A DNA stretch of 64,000 bases. It comes from Limnohabitans sp. (GTDB taxonomy: Bacteria > Pseudomonadota > Gammaproteobacteria > Burkholderiales > Burkholderiaceae_C). Made by a program: the position numbers and the translations under genes. Below the pieces are notes generated by a model that was not told the origin of the DNA, made no database searches, and was given only the letters and a program-made list of their open reading frames with translations. The stretch is taken from NCBI RefSeq assembly GCF_023910625.1, contig NZ_JAAVVW010000002.1, positions 510,932-574,931 on the forward strand. The letters are read 5' to 3'. Shown here piece after piece: positions 1 to 8,425 of the stretch (positions are counted from its first letter, which is position 1; every line of letters begins with the position of its first letter).

Positions 1-1365
1 CCCATCGTGCTCGAACGTGGCAAACCGGTCCGTGAACGCACCAAAGACACTTGGGGCTTGTGGCGCAAGCAAGTGCTCAACCCCGAAAGCAATGTGCAAT
101 TTGGCGAAGGCGGTGCGGGCACGTTCAGCGATGGCAAGCTTTACAGCCAGATCAAAGACCCGCGCCACCTGGGCCGCAAGGTCATGGACGAGTTCGTGAA
201 AGCAGGAGCGCCTGCCGACATTTTGTATGCCGCACACCCGCACATCGGCACCTTCAAACTGGTCAAGGTGGTTGAGCGCATCCGCGAACACATCATCGCT
301 TTGGGTGGCGAGATCCGATTTGAGCAACGGGTGAGCGATGTACTGCTCGCGCCAGTCGCAAACGGCCACCAACTCACTGGGCTGCAGGTGACCGACCTGC
401 GCACAGGCCAAAGCCAAACCCTGCACACCCGCCACGCGGTGCTGGCCCTGGGCCACAGCGCGCGCGACACCTTTGTCATGCTGCACCGCCGGGGCGTGGC
501 CATGCAGGCCAAAGCGTTTTCGATTGGCGTGCGCATCGAGCACCCCCAAAGCGTGATCGACCAAGCCCGCTGGGGCCGCCATGCGGGCCACCCTTTGCTG
601 GGCGCGGCCGATTACAAGCTGGTACACCACGCGCAAAACGGCCGCGCCGTCTACAGCTTTTGCATGTGCCCCGGCGGCACCGTGGTGGCCGCCACCAGCG
701 AGCCGGGTCGCGTGGTCACCAACGGCATGAGCCAATACTCGCGCAACGAGCGCAATGCCAACGCCGGCATGGTGGTGGCCATCGACCCACCCGACTACCC
801 GCTGGACACCGCCGCATGGCAAGCCGCATTTGGCGATTCAGATGGTGCGCACCTGGCACAAGAAGCCCATGCATTGGCCGCGCTGCAGACCCCCCAAGCG
901 CACCCGCTGGCGGGCATTGTGCTGCAGCGGCAACTGGAATCGCGGGCTTTTGAAGTAGGCGGCAGCAGCTACGAAGCCCCCGCCCAATTGGTAGGCGACT
1001 TTTTGGCCAAGCGCCCTTCATCCACCTTGGGCAGCGTGCAGCCTTCTTACAAGCCTGGTGTAAAGCTGACCGACCTGGCCACCCTATTGCCCGACTACGC
1101 GGTAACGGCCATGCGCGAAGCTTTGCCGGTGTTTGGCCGCAAGATCAAGGGCTACGACATGCACGACGCGGTCATGACCGCTGTGGAAACACGCACCTCA
1201 TCGCCCCTGCGCATGCCACGGGACGATGACCACCAAAGCACCAACACCCGCGGCCTCTACCCGGCAGGTGAAGGGGCCAGTTACGCGGGCGGCATCTTGT
1301 CGGCGGGGGTCGACGGGATCAAGGTGGCCGAGTCCTTGAGCCGCGCCCTGCTGACCAGTCCCTGA
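1..1365 (+). CDS. FAD-dependent dehydrogenase (COG2509-like), 5' truncated
   Basis: The reading frame is open from base 1 and ends with TGA at 1363-1365. The visible protein starts in the middle of the FAD-binding fold (PIVLERG, the end of the second strand of a Rossmann unit), so the true start lies outside the window. Features typical of the large FAD-dependent dehydrogenases of COG2509 are the run around NVQFGEGGAGTFSDGKLY, the central ALGHSARDTF and the C-terminal flavin-contact region YPAGEGASYAGGILSAGVDG. About 454 residues are visible, and relatives are somewhat longer. The substrate of this family is unknown. The next gene is convergent, 21 bases away. Confidence 0.85.
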   Translation, partial: PIVLERGKPVRERTKDTWGLWRKQVLNPESNVQFGEGGAGTFSDGKLYSQIKDPRHLGRKVMDEFVKAGAPADILYAAHPHIGTFKLVKVVERIREHIIALGGEIRFEQRVSDVLLAPVANGHQLTGLQVTDLRTGQSQTLHTRHAVLALGHSARDTFVMLHRRGVAMQAKAFSIGVRIEHPQSVIDQARWGRHAGHPLLGAADYKLVHHAQNGRAVYSFCMCPGGTVVAATSEPGRVVTNGMSQYSRNERNANAGMVVAIDPPDYPLDTAAWQAAFGDSDGAHLAQEAHALAALQTPQAHPLAGIVLQRQLESRAFEVGGSSYEAPAQLVGDFLAKRPSSTLGSVQPSYKPGVKLTDLATLLPDYAVTAMREALPVFGRKIKGYDMHDAVMTAVETRTSSPLRMPRDDDHQSTNTRGLYPAGEGASYAGGILSAGVDGIKVAESLSRALLTSP

Positions 1366-1386
1366 AGCCTGAGGGCCAAGACCACC

Positions 1387-2112
1387 TCAATAACAAGGGG
1401 GGGGTTGGTGACAAGGGCAGGCCCAAGCTGACAAAGAAGCCAAGGCCTGGACCTGAATCTCGCCCCATTCATCGAGGCCTATAGGCTTGGGCGGTGTTTG
1501 GCCAGACCTTGAGGGGCGCGGCTGCACAAGGGCCACCGCTTGCTGGCTTTCCAGGGTGTCCCAGGCGCTTTTCCAAACCTCGGGCGTCCAGGCAAGCCAC
1601 GCACGCCAAGGCTGTAAAGGAATGTGCAGCGGACTGTGTGGACTGTGGTGCTGGGCCAGCCACAACCAACTGGCCAGATTTTGCACTGCGCTGTGGTGTT
1701 TAGCGCAAAACACCATGTGCGCCATTTGTGCCATCAACTGTTGGGCACTGGCCGCCTCTTGCAGCCACCAGTAGGCCAGTGGAGGGCCAACCGCACGCAC
1801 CCGCGCCTCCGACAACCGCAGCGCATGCCCTGGCACCAGCACTTCGGCTTGCAAACCGGTGGACAGTGCCAATTGCGGCGACCACATGTTGTGACACCCC
1901 AGCAAGGCCAAACGCACGCCCTGCTGTGCGCCAGATGACGCCGACAAACCCAACAAGCTGTCGTCAGGAAAGTACATACAACCATCACCGGCAGCAGACT
2001 GGGCAGGCCAAGGCCCCACCTTCAGGGGCACTCGCTCGCAGGCAGGCAAGAGCTCGGGGGCCAACTGTTGCAGGCGCTGAAGCAGGGAATTGTTGGATGC
2101 GAGCTCAGTCAA
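1387..2112 (-). CDS. Degenerate Crp/Fnr-like regulator
   Basis: This 241-residue protein aligns by eye with the two Crp/Fnr-type regulators that follow. It has an effector-domain core (PLKVGPWPAQ, then CMYFPDDSLLGL, then RLALLGCHNMWSP, matching the YFP...VGREG pattern of that group). Its C-terminal third lacks a clear helix-turn-helix: where the neighbours have a GVRR...SxxRGxx segment it has a Trp-rich stretch (WRAWLAWTPEVWKSAWDTL) and a Pro/Cys-rich tail. It is divergent from the gene at 2328 across about 215 bases. I infer a decayed or repurposed paralogue that may no longer bind DNA. The start is the ATG at 2112, because no better start is visible. Confidence 0.6.
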   Translation of the reverse strand: MTELASNNSLLQRLQQLAPELLPACERVPLKVGPWPAQSAAGDGCMYFPDDSLLGLSASSGAQQGVRLALLGCHNMWSPQLALSTGLQAEVLVPGHALRLSEARVRAVGPPLAYWWLQEAASAQQLMAQMAHMVFCAKHHSAVQNLASWLWLAQHHSPHSPLHIPLQPWRAWLAWTPEVWKSAWDTLESQQAVALVQPRPSRSGQTPPKPIGLDEWGEIQVQALASLSAWACPCHQPPPCY

Positions 2113-2327
2113 GGTGTTTCATCCTTGCGGATGCGGTTTTGGATTGATTCTATGTTCTCTACCGAACGCAAATACCACCTGTACTTATGCTTCACTCAGG
2201 ATTTGCCGAACATATACTCAGATTGAAGCCCGACCATGGCCTGCAGTTCACTCTCCGGTTTGACCATTTCCTCATTTACCGTCCACCTGCACGGTTTAAT
2301 AACGTGAAACTTTTAAACAATGGGCTC

Positions 2328-2954
2328 ATGTCTCAATTGCCCACGCTAGAGCAGTCCTTGCTGGAGGCCGCTTGTGAGCCCATCACCCTGAAATCCGGAC
2401 AACTGTTGGGCTCAAACAAGGACGAGCCGCAGGTTTACTTTTTGACAGGAGCCACCGTGGCCATGATGGTGCAGGACGAGCACCACATGGGCGTGGCCGT
2501 TGGCTTGCTTGGCGCCGAGCATGTGGTGGGCCTGGAACACGTGCTGGAGAGCAGCAGCCCCACGCTTCAGCACCGCGTGCAAACCACTGGGGCGGCCTGG
2601 CGCATGACAGCCCGCTCCCTGCAGGCCATGGCACTGGGTCGCCCGTCAGTGTTGAGGGCCATCTCGCGCCAGATGTGGTTCATGTTGTCGCATGTGGCCA
2701 TGTTCGCCGCCAGCATCCAAACGCTGGACATCCAGGCCAGGCTGGCGGCGTGGCTGCTGCTGTCTGCACAAACCGCCCAAACCACCCACTTGCACCTGAC
2801 CCATGAGCACCTGGCCCACATGCTGGGGGTTCGACGGGTGAGCATCACACTGGCAGCAGGGCAACTGCGCGAACAAGGCCTGCTGAGCTACTGCCGCGGG
2901 CAAGTGCACTTGCTGGACCTGTCAGGCTTGGCGCAAGCAGCACAAACACTCTAA
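2328..2954 (+). CDS. Crp/Fnr family transcriptional regulator
   Basis: The protein has 208 residues when started at the ATG opening MSQLPTLEQSL. The frame is open further upstream to 2187, but that part is AT-rich and matches nothing in the two paralogues. The N-terminal half is a cyclic-nucleotide-binding-like beta roll (PITLKSGQLLGS, VYFLTGATVAMM, GLLGAEHVVGLE). The C-terminal half holds a winged helix-turn-helix (HLAHMLGVRRVSITLAAGQL, then LLSYCRGQVHL). I see no Cys cluster for an FeS centre and no clear cAMP-binding motif, so its signal is unknown. It is divergent from the degenerate paralogue and lies upstream of a third one in the same direction. Confidence 0.75.
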   Translation: MSQLPTLEQSLLEAACEPITLKSGQLLGSNKDEPQVYFLTGATVAMMVQDEHHMGVAVGLLGAEHVVGLEHVLESSSPTLQHRVQTTGAAWRMTARSLQAMALGRPSVLRAISRQMWFMLSHVAMFAASIQTLDIQARLAAWLLLSAQTAQTTHLHLTHEHLAHMLGVRRVSITLAAGQLREQGLLSYCRGQVHLLDLSGLAQAAQTL

Positions 2955-3084
2955 AAGCGCACGGTCCGGAACGTGCTTACAGGCCAAACACCGATGGCCC
3001 TTTGTTCGTTAGCGTACAATATTTAATTGCCAATACTGATAAATTATCAAATGAATTCAAAAAATCACCAGAAAGGTGTTAAAT

Positions 3085-3825
3085 ATGAAAACAACTCAAA
3101 CTCCTGACAACTGCATATTGACCGCTCTGCCCGAGGCCATCCTGGTGGAATGGGGCCCCCACATGCAGGAGGTGCAGATGTCAGAGGGTGAGGTCATTTG
3201 CGATCCGGGCCGAGCCCTGTCCCATATGTTTTTTCCGACAACAGCCATCGCGTCATGGCAATATCTTTTGGCCACTGGCGACTGCACCGAAATCGCCATG
3301 GTGGGCCGGGAAGGGGCGATCGGCCTTTTTCACTTGATGGGCTCGCCCACCAACATGAACCAGGCGGTGGTGCAAACCACTGGCACAGCCATTCGGATTC
3401 CGATGGATGTGGTGCTCACAAGCTATGGCAGGAATCCGCTTGTACAACGCACATTCATGTTGTTTGCGCAGGCACTGATGGCGCAAATGAGCCAAGGCAA
3501 TGTGTGCCGCCAGCACCACTCGCTGGAAATGCAACTGAGCCGTCTGATCTTGATGATCCTGGATCGTCAACCTGGCCAACAAGTGGACAAGACCCATGAG
3601 GCCATGGCCCAATTGCTGGGCGTGCGTCGAGAAGGGGTGAGCCTGGCCGCTTCGAAACTGATGAAAGAAGGCTGGCTCAGCTACTCACGCGGCCACATTC
3701 AGGTGTTGAACCGAGAAGGCCTCATCCAGCACAGCTGTGAGTGCTACCACCAGCTACGCCAGCATTACAAGCCGATGCTCAAGTGTGCTGGCCAGCCGGT
3801 GCCCAGTCACACCGAGACCATCTGA
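3085..3825 (+). CDS. Crp/Fnr family transcriptional regulator
   Basis: The protein has 246 residues. The chosen ATG (3085) has GAAAGGTG seven bases upstream, which decides the start. It has the full architecture of this regulator group: beta roll with VICDPGRALSHMFFPTTAIAS and EIAMVGREGAIG, long dimer helix, and winged HTH (AQLLGVRREGVSLAASKL, then WLSYSRGHIQVLNREGL). The motif order matches Crp/Fnr proteins that have lost the cAMP contacts of E. coli CRP. The 3' end overlaps the convergent response regulator by 19 bases. A TACAAT hexamer at about 3015-3020 may be its -10. Together with the two genes before it, this is a local expansion of one regulator family. Confidence 0.82.
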   Translation: MKTTQTPDNCILTALPEAILVEWGPHMQEVQMSEGEVICDPGRALSHMFFPTTAIASWQYLLATGDCTEIAMVGREGAIGLFHLMGSPTNMNQAVVQTTGTAIRIPMDVVLTSYGRNPLVQRTFMLFAQALMAQMSQGNVCRQHHSLEMQLSRLILMILDRQPGQQVDKTHEAMAQLLGVRREGVSLAASKLMKEGWLSYSRGHIQVLNREGLIQHSCECYHQLRQHYKPMLKCAGQPVPSHTETI

Positions 3826-4451
3826 TTGCGGATAGCGTAGCGGGTCAAATCCGCCACCTTGTGCAAGCCCACTTTGCGCATGATATTGCGCCGATGGACC
3901 TCGACGGTACTGGGCGCGATTTGCAGGTTGCGAGCAATTTCCTTGGAAGAAAAACCATCGGCGATGAGGCGCAAAACCTGCTCCTCACGCCCCCCCAGAT
4001 AGCCCTTGCCCGAACCATCAGCAGAGCGGATTTTGCGCACAGACGCCATCATTTCGGATGCTGCCGCCTGACACAGGTACACCCGCCCCGCGGCCACCGA
4101 ACGTATGGCCAGCAGCAACTCGTCAACATCGCTGGTGGTGGATACATAGCCCTGCGCGCCAGCGTCAAGAATTTCAAGGATCGAATGGCGATCGGAGTCA
4201 CCTGAGAACGCCACCATGTGCGGACTGGGTGGGTGCTGGAGGATCTTCTTCATCAAGGATAAGTCTTGTTGACCATGGGCATGCATGCCCATCAACAACA
4301 CATCGGGCTTGACCTCATGGCACAGGGTTTGCGTTCGATCATCGGTCTGCGCCATGCCCACCAGCTCAATGTCCGGGTGGTTTCGCAAAATGGCAGCAAT
4401 GCCTTCTGCAACCACCTTGTGCTTGGACGATAACAAAACGCGTATGGGCAT
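3807..4451 (-). CDS. Orphan NarL/LuxR-type response regulator with degenerate receiver
   Basis: The 214-residue protein has a receiver domain (about 1-120) and a LuxR-type HTH (about 150-210: GREEQVLRLIADGFSSKEIA, then STVEVHRRNIMRKVGL). The HTH looks intact. The receiver is missing its chemistry: the acidic pair that should follow RVLL is S9-K10, the phosphoacceptor position after PDVLLM is Gly55 instead of Asp, and the conserved Lys is Thr105 (GYVSTTS). I infer phosphorylation-independent control, perhaps by another ligand or by dimerisation. No histidine kinase is adjacent. The gene converges on the Crp/Fnr gene at 3085 and runs with the small protein and second regulator upstream. Confidence 0.85.
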   Translation of the reverse strand: MPIRVLLSSKHKVVAEGIAAILRNHPDIELVGMAQTDDRTQTLCHEVKPDVLLMGMHAHGQQDLSLMKKILQHPPSPHMVAFSGDSDRHSILEILDAGAQGYVSTTSDVDELLLAIRSVAAGRVYLCQAAASEMMASVRKIRSADGSGKGYLGGREEQVLRLIADGFSSKEIARNLQIAPSTVEVHRRNIMRKVGLHKVADLTRYAIRNQMVSV

Positions 4452-4632
4452 TGAAACACTCCTTTTTCAACTCATTGAACCGGCTCAAACCACGGGACAG
4501 ACCGGCCAACGCAGCCCAACGCAACAAAGCATCGGCATCGGACATGGCTTGCAGGCACTGTTCTATTTTTCAGTGTAGGCCTATGCCTGACGTCTGACTG
4601 TTCGAAACTGCACACAAGTGCTGATCATCGAT
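4452..4632. other. Intergenic spacer
   Basis: About 180 bases lie between the degenerate response regulator and the small His-rich protein gene, both on the minus strand. I see no credible gene. The spacer could hold a separate promoter for the response regulator. Confidence 0.4.
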
Positions 4633-4926
4633 TCAGTGGACACCCGAGCCGGGTAGGTGCTTACCCGCCTTGTCTTGCCAAGGTGATGTGGCCTCCAGTT
4701 TTTCGGCAATGCCCAGCGCGTCTTTCAAATGCTCATGCGCATTGAAACTGTGGTGCTTGGAGAGCTTGGCATGGTGCAAAGCCGCCTTGAAGGCCCCGGC
4801 TTCGTGGTGACGCGCAGCCTCCTTATTGCGCTGGTAAGCGTGCAACAATTCCTCGGAAGCTTTTCTGTAGTGATCGCTCATGTGTGCAACATAAGCTGAT
4901 TCAATGAGTTTGTTTTCGTCCACCAT
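4633..4926 (-). CDS. Small His-rich helical protein, unknown function
   Basis: The protein has 97 residues from the ATG opening MVDENKLIES. That start has AGGAGA six bases upstream on the minus strand, while the in-frame ATG nine codons earlier (4953) has no ribosome binding site. It is predicted all-helical and is unusually rich in His (HMSDHY, ARHHEAGAF, LHHAKLSKHHSFNAHEHL) with Lys, Glu and Ala. It has no signal peptide and no membrane segment. I do not recognise a family. The His spacing suggests metal binding or a pH-sensitive bundle, which is inference only. It sits 36 bases downstream of the canonical response regulator and probably shares its transcript. Confidence 0.65.
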   Translation of the reverse strand: MVDENKLIESAYVAHMSDHYRKASEELLHAYQRNKEAARHHEAGAFKAALHHAKLSKHHSFNAHEHLKDALGIAEKLEATSPWQDKAGKHLPGSGVH

Positions 4927-4962
4927 GGGGTCTCCTGATTGGTTGATTGACATGTATGCGTT

Positions 4963-5598
4963 TCACATCAAACCGTGGTCCTGCATGTAGCGCTGCAGCG
5001 ACATGCGTCCGGGGCAATGCAATTTTTGGTAGATGTGATGCAAGTGCAGCTTGGCCGTGCCCTCGCTGATGAACAACTTGCTGGCGATTTTTTTATTGGG
5101 CAAACCCTCGGTCACCATGCGGGCCACCGTCAACTCTCTGGGCGTGAGCAAGGAGGTGGCCTGGGACTTTTGCTTTTGCTGCGCCAACAGCACCGACATG
5201 GTCTTGAGCGTGAGGTCGCGGTCCAGCCACTTTTGCCCTGCATGCACCGCATGCACACACCGCGCCAACTCTTGGTGGGTCTTGTCTTTGCCAACCAGGC
5301 CCGGAACGCCCAGATCAATCACGCGCATGACGTCACCAATCGGTGCATCGGTAAACACCACCGGTCGAGTGGACGAATCGGCTTGCTGCACATCCTCCAG
5401 AACCTCCCAACCGCTTCGTTTGGCCAAGGACACATCCATGACCAGCACATCCGGACGGTACTGGTGCACGGCCGCCAAGGCATCGTCACCATTGCTCACG
5501 CAGGCCTTGACCACAAACTCGGGTGAAGCCTTGAAAACCTGAGACAACCCCTCCAACAACACCGGGTGAGGGTCCGCCAAAACCAATGCAATGCTCAT
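4963..5598 (-). CDS. Orphan NarL/LuxR-type response regulator
   Basis: The protein has 211 residues: a receiver domain followed by a LuxR-type HTH (LTPRELTVARMVTEGLPNKK, then GTAKLHLHHIYQKLHCPGR). The receiver keeps the phosphoacceptor Asp55 (VLVMDVSL), Asp9 of the acidic pocket, the switch Thr (VVFTDAP) and Lys104 (LVGKDKT), so phosphorylation is plausible. No cognate kinase is adjacent. It is presumably transcribed with the small His-rich gene downstream. It shares overall architecture with the degenerate regulator at 3807 but the two are clearly diverged. Confidence 0.85.
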   Translation of the reverse strand: MSIALVLADPHPVLLEGLSQVFKASPEFVVKACVSNGDDALAAVHQYRPDVLVMDVSLAKRSGWEVLEDVQQADSSTRPVVFTDAPIGDVMRVIDLGVPGLVGKDKTHQELARCVHAVHAGQKWLDRDLTLKTMSVLLAQQKQKSQATSLLTPRELTVARMVTEGLPNKKIASKLFISEGTAKLHLHHIYQKLHCPGRMSLQRYMQDHGLM

Positions 5599-5794
5599 CG
5601 AGTTTTCTTTCTACAAAAGGGCTACACGGGAAGGCTTAGCCAGAGACCACCACCGCACTGACACCGTCTGCACAGCCCAGGTTCTGCATGTTCATCACCA
5701 TAGCGCTGCAAAGCAAAAATATAAATCCCACAAAACTGTCAAAAGTATTACCCTCAAACCAGTACATCGCTTACGGCGGTGTGCAACAGTCCAC

Positions 5795-8215
5795 TCAACG
5801 GGGTGCACGTGGCCGCCGCGTCTTGCGGTGCAATGCCAACGACTCACAGGCGCGGCGAAAACGCTGCAGCGTGATCTGCACGCGGCCAAGCACTGAATCG
5901 GGCGCATACCCCCCCGCTCCCAACAGCCCATAGGGCATGCCTGTGAGCAGGCTCAAGCCATCGCCCACCCGATCGGCCACATGGATGTGAAAGCGCCCTT
6001 GCGCCACGGCTTTCACCACATGGGGGGCCAGCATCAAGTGCCGTCGGTTGCGGGCGGGCATCAACACCCCTTGCTGCCCGTCCAGCCCCAACAGCTCACA
6101 ACTGCGAAAGTAACCCTCGATCTTTTCATTGATGCTGCCCACTGGCAGCAAATCACCTTGCTGATTGACCGCCCCCGTCACCGCAATGCCCTGGCGCAAA
6201 GGCACACCCGCCAAACTGGACAACAAGGCATACAGCTCGGCACACGAGGCCGAGTCGCCTTCGACGCCGCCATACTCTTGCTCAAACACCACCGCCGCAT
6301 TCATCGACAAGGGGGCCATGTGGGCAAACAATCCCGACAGATAACTGTGCAAAATCAGCACGCCTTTGTCATGTATCGGCCCGGACATCTCAACCTCACG
6401 CTCGATGTTGAGCAAACCCTCATCCCCCGCAAACGAGCGGGCCGTCACCCGCACAGGCACGCCAAAACTGTGATCGCCCAAGTCCATGACGGTCAGTCCA
6501 TTGATTTGTGCCACACGCTGCCCACTGACCACCAGCAAGCGCTCGCCACTGGCGATGGTCTCCTGCACGCGCTCTTCAAGGCCCGCCAAACGCGTCCATG
6601 TCGCCAGTCTTGCCGCCAGCACATCGCCCGATTCCACCCGCATCGCACCCCGGGCCTGCGCCAGCGCATGGCTTTCCACCACCAAAGCCTCGGTCAGCCC
6701 CACTTGGGCACTTTGGCGGGTCTGGTCTTGCGCTTGCCGATGGCTGTCTTCAATAAGCTGCGCCACCGCTGACGCCGAAAAATGCAACAAACCCAAGCGC
6801 TCACAGGTGTGGCTCACCCCCACGGCAATGGCCCTTGAAGTCTGCGCTGTGGCCTGGAAGCTCTCGGCAAAGTCCACCTTGCAACGAAAGCGCCGGGCCC
6901 ACTCGGGGTCGGCCTCCAAAACAGAGTAATAAGCCTCCACCGACGCGATCAGCACCAGCTTGACATCCACCTCGACCGGCTCCGGAAACAAGGACACGGC
7001 TGCCAAAGGCGCTTGCGCCACGCCCGGCTCTTGCATCTGCAGTCGCCCACTGCGCATCATGCGACGCAGCCTCTCCCACACGGGCGAATCGGTCAGCAAA
7101 TCCTGCAAGTGCAACATCAGAAAACCACCATGCGCCCGCAACAAACTGCCTGCGCGTATCTGCGCAAAATCGGTCACCAGCTCACCCCCGTCTGACGCAT
7201 ATTCGATGCTGCCAAACAAGTTTCTGAACACTGGGTTGTCCTCCACAATGACAGGCGCACCCGAGCAAGCATGGTTGTCCACCGCCACATTCACCCGGAA
7301 CAAGGACAGCCATTCAGCCAGCGCCAGTCGCCGCGTGCCCTCGTCATCGCCGGGCAACAACAGCGGGTATTTGTCGAGCATGGACGACATCACCTGCGCC
7401 CAATAGGCATCCAACTTGGCGGCACTTTCGGTTGACAAGACCATCTGCTGCCTGAGCCGGTCCAGACCCTGCGCCAGCACAGGCCGCAAAAAACGCTGAC
7501 GCAAATCATGCAAAGCCTTTTCCAGATCGCGGTCCAGGGACTGCGCTGCGTCCAGATAAATCCCGATTTCGAGGTGCAGCGCATCTTCGGCTGCATCCAT
7601 GGCTGCCCGCTCAAGCGGGCTAATCAGCAAGGCTTTGGCCGCGGTCACGGGTTCGCCCTTCGCATCTTTCAAGGTGAACACCATCTGCCCCTGATCCCGA
7701 GTCAAGGCAAAAGAGTGCGTCTGTGCATAAGCAGTCAAAGCCGCATAAGCCGCATCTGCCTTGGCCTTGTAGGACTGCGTGAGCCGCTTGCGTTCTGCCA
7801 AAAAATCGTCTTGTTGCAACCGCTGGGGCACTGCGGCCTGAACCTCTTGCAACCACAAGGCCATGCCCTGACGCAACAGCCGCCCTTGGCCAGCGGGCAA
7901 ACGCAAGGCCAAGGGTTGATCGGGTTGCTCAAAGTGGTTCAAATAACACAGGTCTGGCGGCACAGGCCGCAGCGCGGCCTGTTCGTGCATCATCTGACTG
8001 AGCAAGCTTGTTCTACCCGTGCCCACTTCCCCCAACACCAACAGGTTGTAACCGGGCTGTTGCATCTGCAAGCCAAAACGCGCAGCGGCCTCAGCACGCG
8101 GCTGCCCAATCCAGGGCAGGGGCAGGCCCACCAACTCCGATGTATCCACAAAGCCCAAACATCCAGGGTCCACGGTCAGGCGCAGATCAGAGGGGGTCAA
8201 TTCAACAGCGGTCAT
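5795..8215 (-). CDS. Lon-like (LonB/COG1067-type) protease with degenerate ATPase motifs
   Basis: The 806-residue protein starts at the ATG opening MTAVELTPSD. The N-terminus carries an AAA-type domain like that of COG1067 Lon-related proteases, interrupted by a long helical insertion (about 120-300). The C-terminus is a Lon protease domain. Ser655 (EGDSAS) and Lys698 (INEKIEG) form the catalytic dyad at the same 43-residue spacing as E. coli Lon. Odd points: the Walker A is GEVGTGRT (62-69), with Arg for the catalytic Lys, and the Walker B region GGFLMLHLQDLL (363-374) lacks the usual Asp-Glu. It may therefore bind ATP poorly or not hydrolyse it. It has no Lon-type N-terminal substrate domain. 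The C-terminal tail is basic. It is transcribed toward the regulator cluster. Confidence 0.85.
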   Translation of the reverse strand: MTAVELTPSDLRLTVDPGCLGFVDTSELVGLPLPWIGQPRAEAAARFGLQMQQPGYNLLVLGEVGTGRTSLLSQMMHEQAALRPVPPDLCYLNHFEQPDQPLALRLPAGQGRLLRQGMALWLQEVQAAVPQRLQQDDFLAERKRLTQSYKAKADAAYAALTAYAQTHSFALTRDQGQMVFTLKDAKGEPVTAAKALLISPLERAAMDAAEDALHLEIGIYLDAAQSLDRDLEKALHDLRQRFLRPVLAQGLDRLRQQMVLSTESAAKLDAYWAQVMSSMLDKYPLLLPGDDEGTRRLALAEWLSLFRVNVAVDNHACSGAPVIVEDNPVFRNLFGSIEYASDGGELVTDFAQIRAGSLLRAHGGFLMLHLQDLLTDSPVWERLRRMMRSGRLQMQEPGVAQAPLAAVSLFPEPVEVDVKLVLIASVEAYYSVLEADPEWARRFRCKVDFAESFQATAQTSRAIAVGVSHTCERLGLLHFSASAVAQLIEDSHRQAQDQTRQSAQVGLTEALVVESHALAQARGAMRVESGDVLAARLATWTRLAGLEERVQETIASGERLLVVSGQRVAQINGLTVMDLGDHSFGVPVRVTARSFAGDEGLLNIEREVEMSGPIHDKGVLILHSYLSGLFAHMAPLSMNAAVVFEQEYGGVEGDSASCAELYALLSSLAGVPLRQGIAVTGAVNQQGDLLPVGSINEKIEGYFRSCELLGLDGQQGVLMPARNRRHLMLAPHVVKAVAQGRFHIHVADRVGDGLSLLTGMPYGLLGAGGYAPDSVLGRVQITLQRFRRACESLALHRKTRRPRAPR

Positions 8216-8425
8216 CGGGTGTCGCGGTCCTGGCAAAGCTCGAGCCTAGTGCCCGCCTGCCCTCACGTCAGTGCGCCAAAACACCTTGCCCCATACGCCC
8301 AGCAAGCCACACAGTCAGGGCAACTGCCCGCCGCTTTGTGCAGACCATCGGGTCATGCACGCCGGGACGATACACCCGGTTCAGGCCACCGCACAAAACG
8401 GGGCAGGCCCTGCATTCATAACGTA

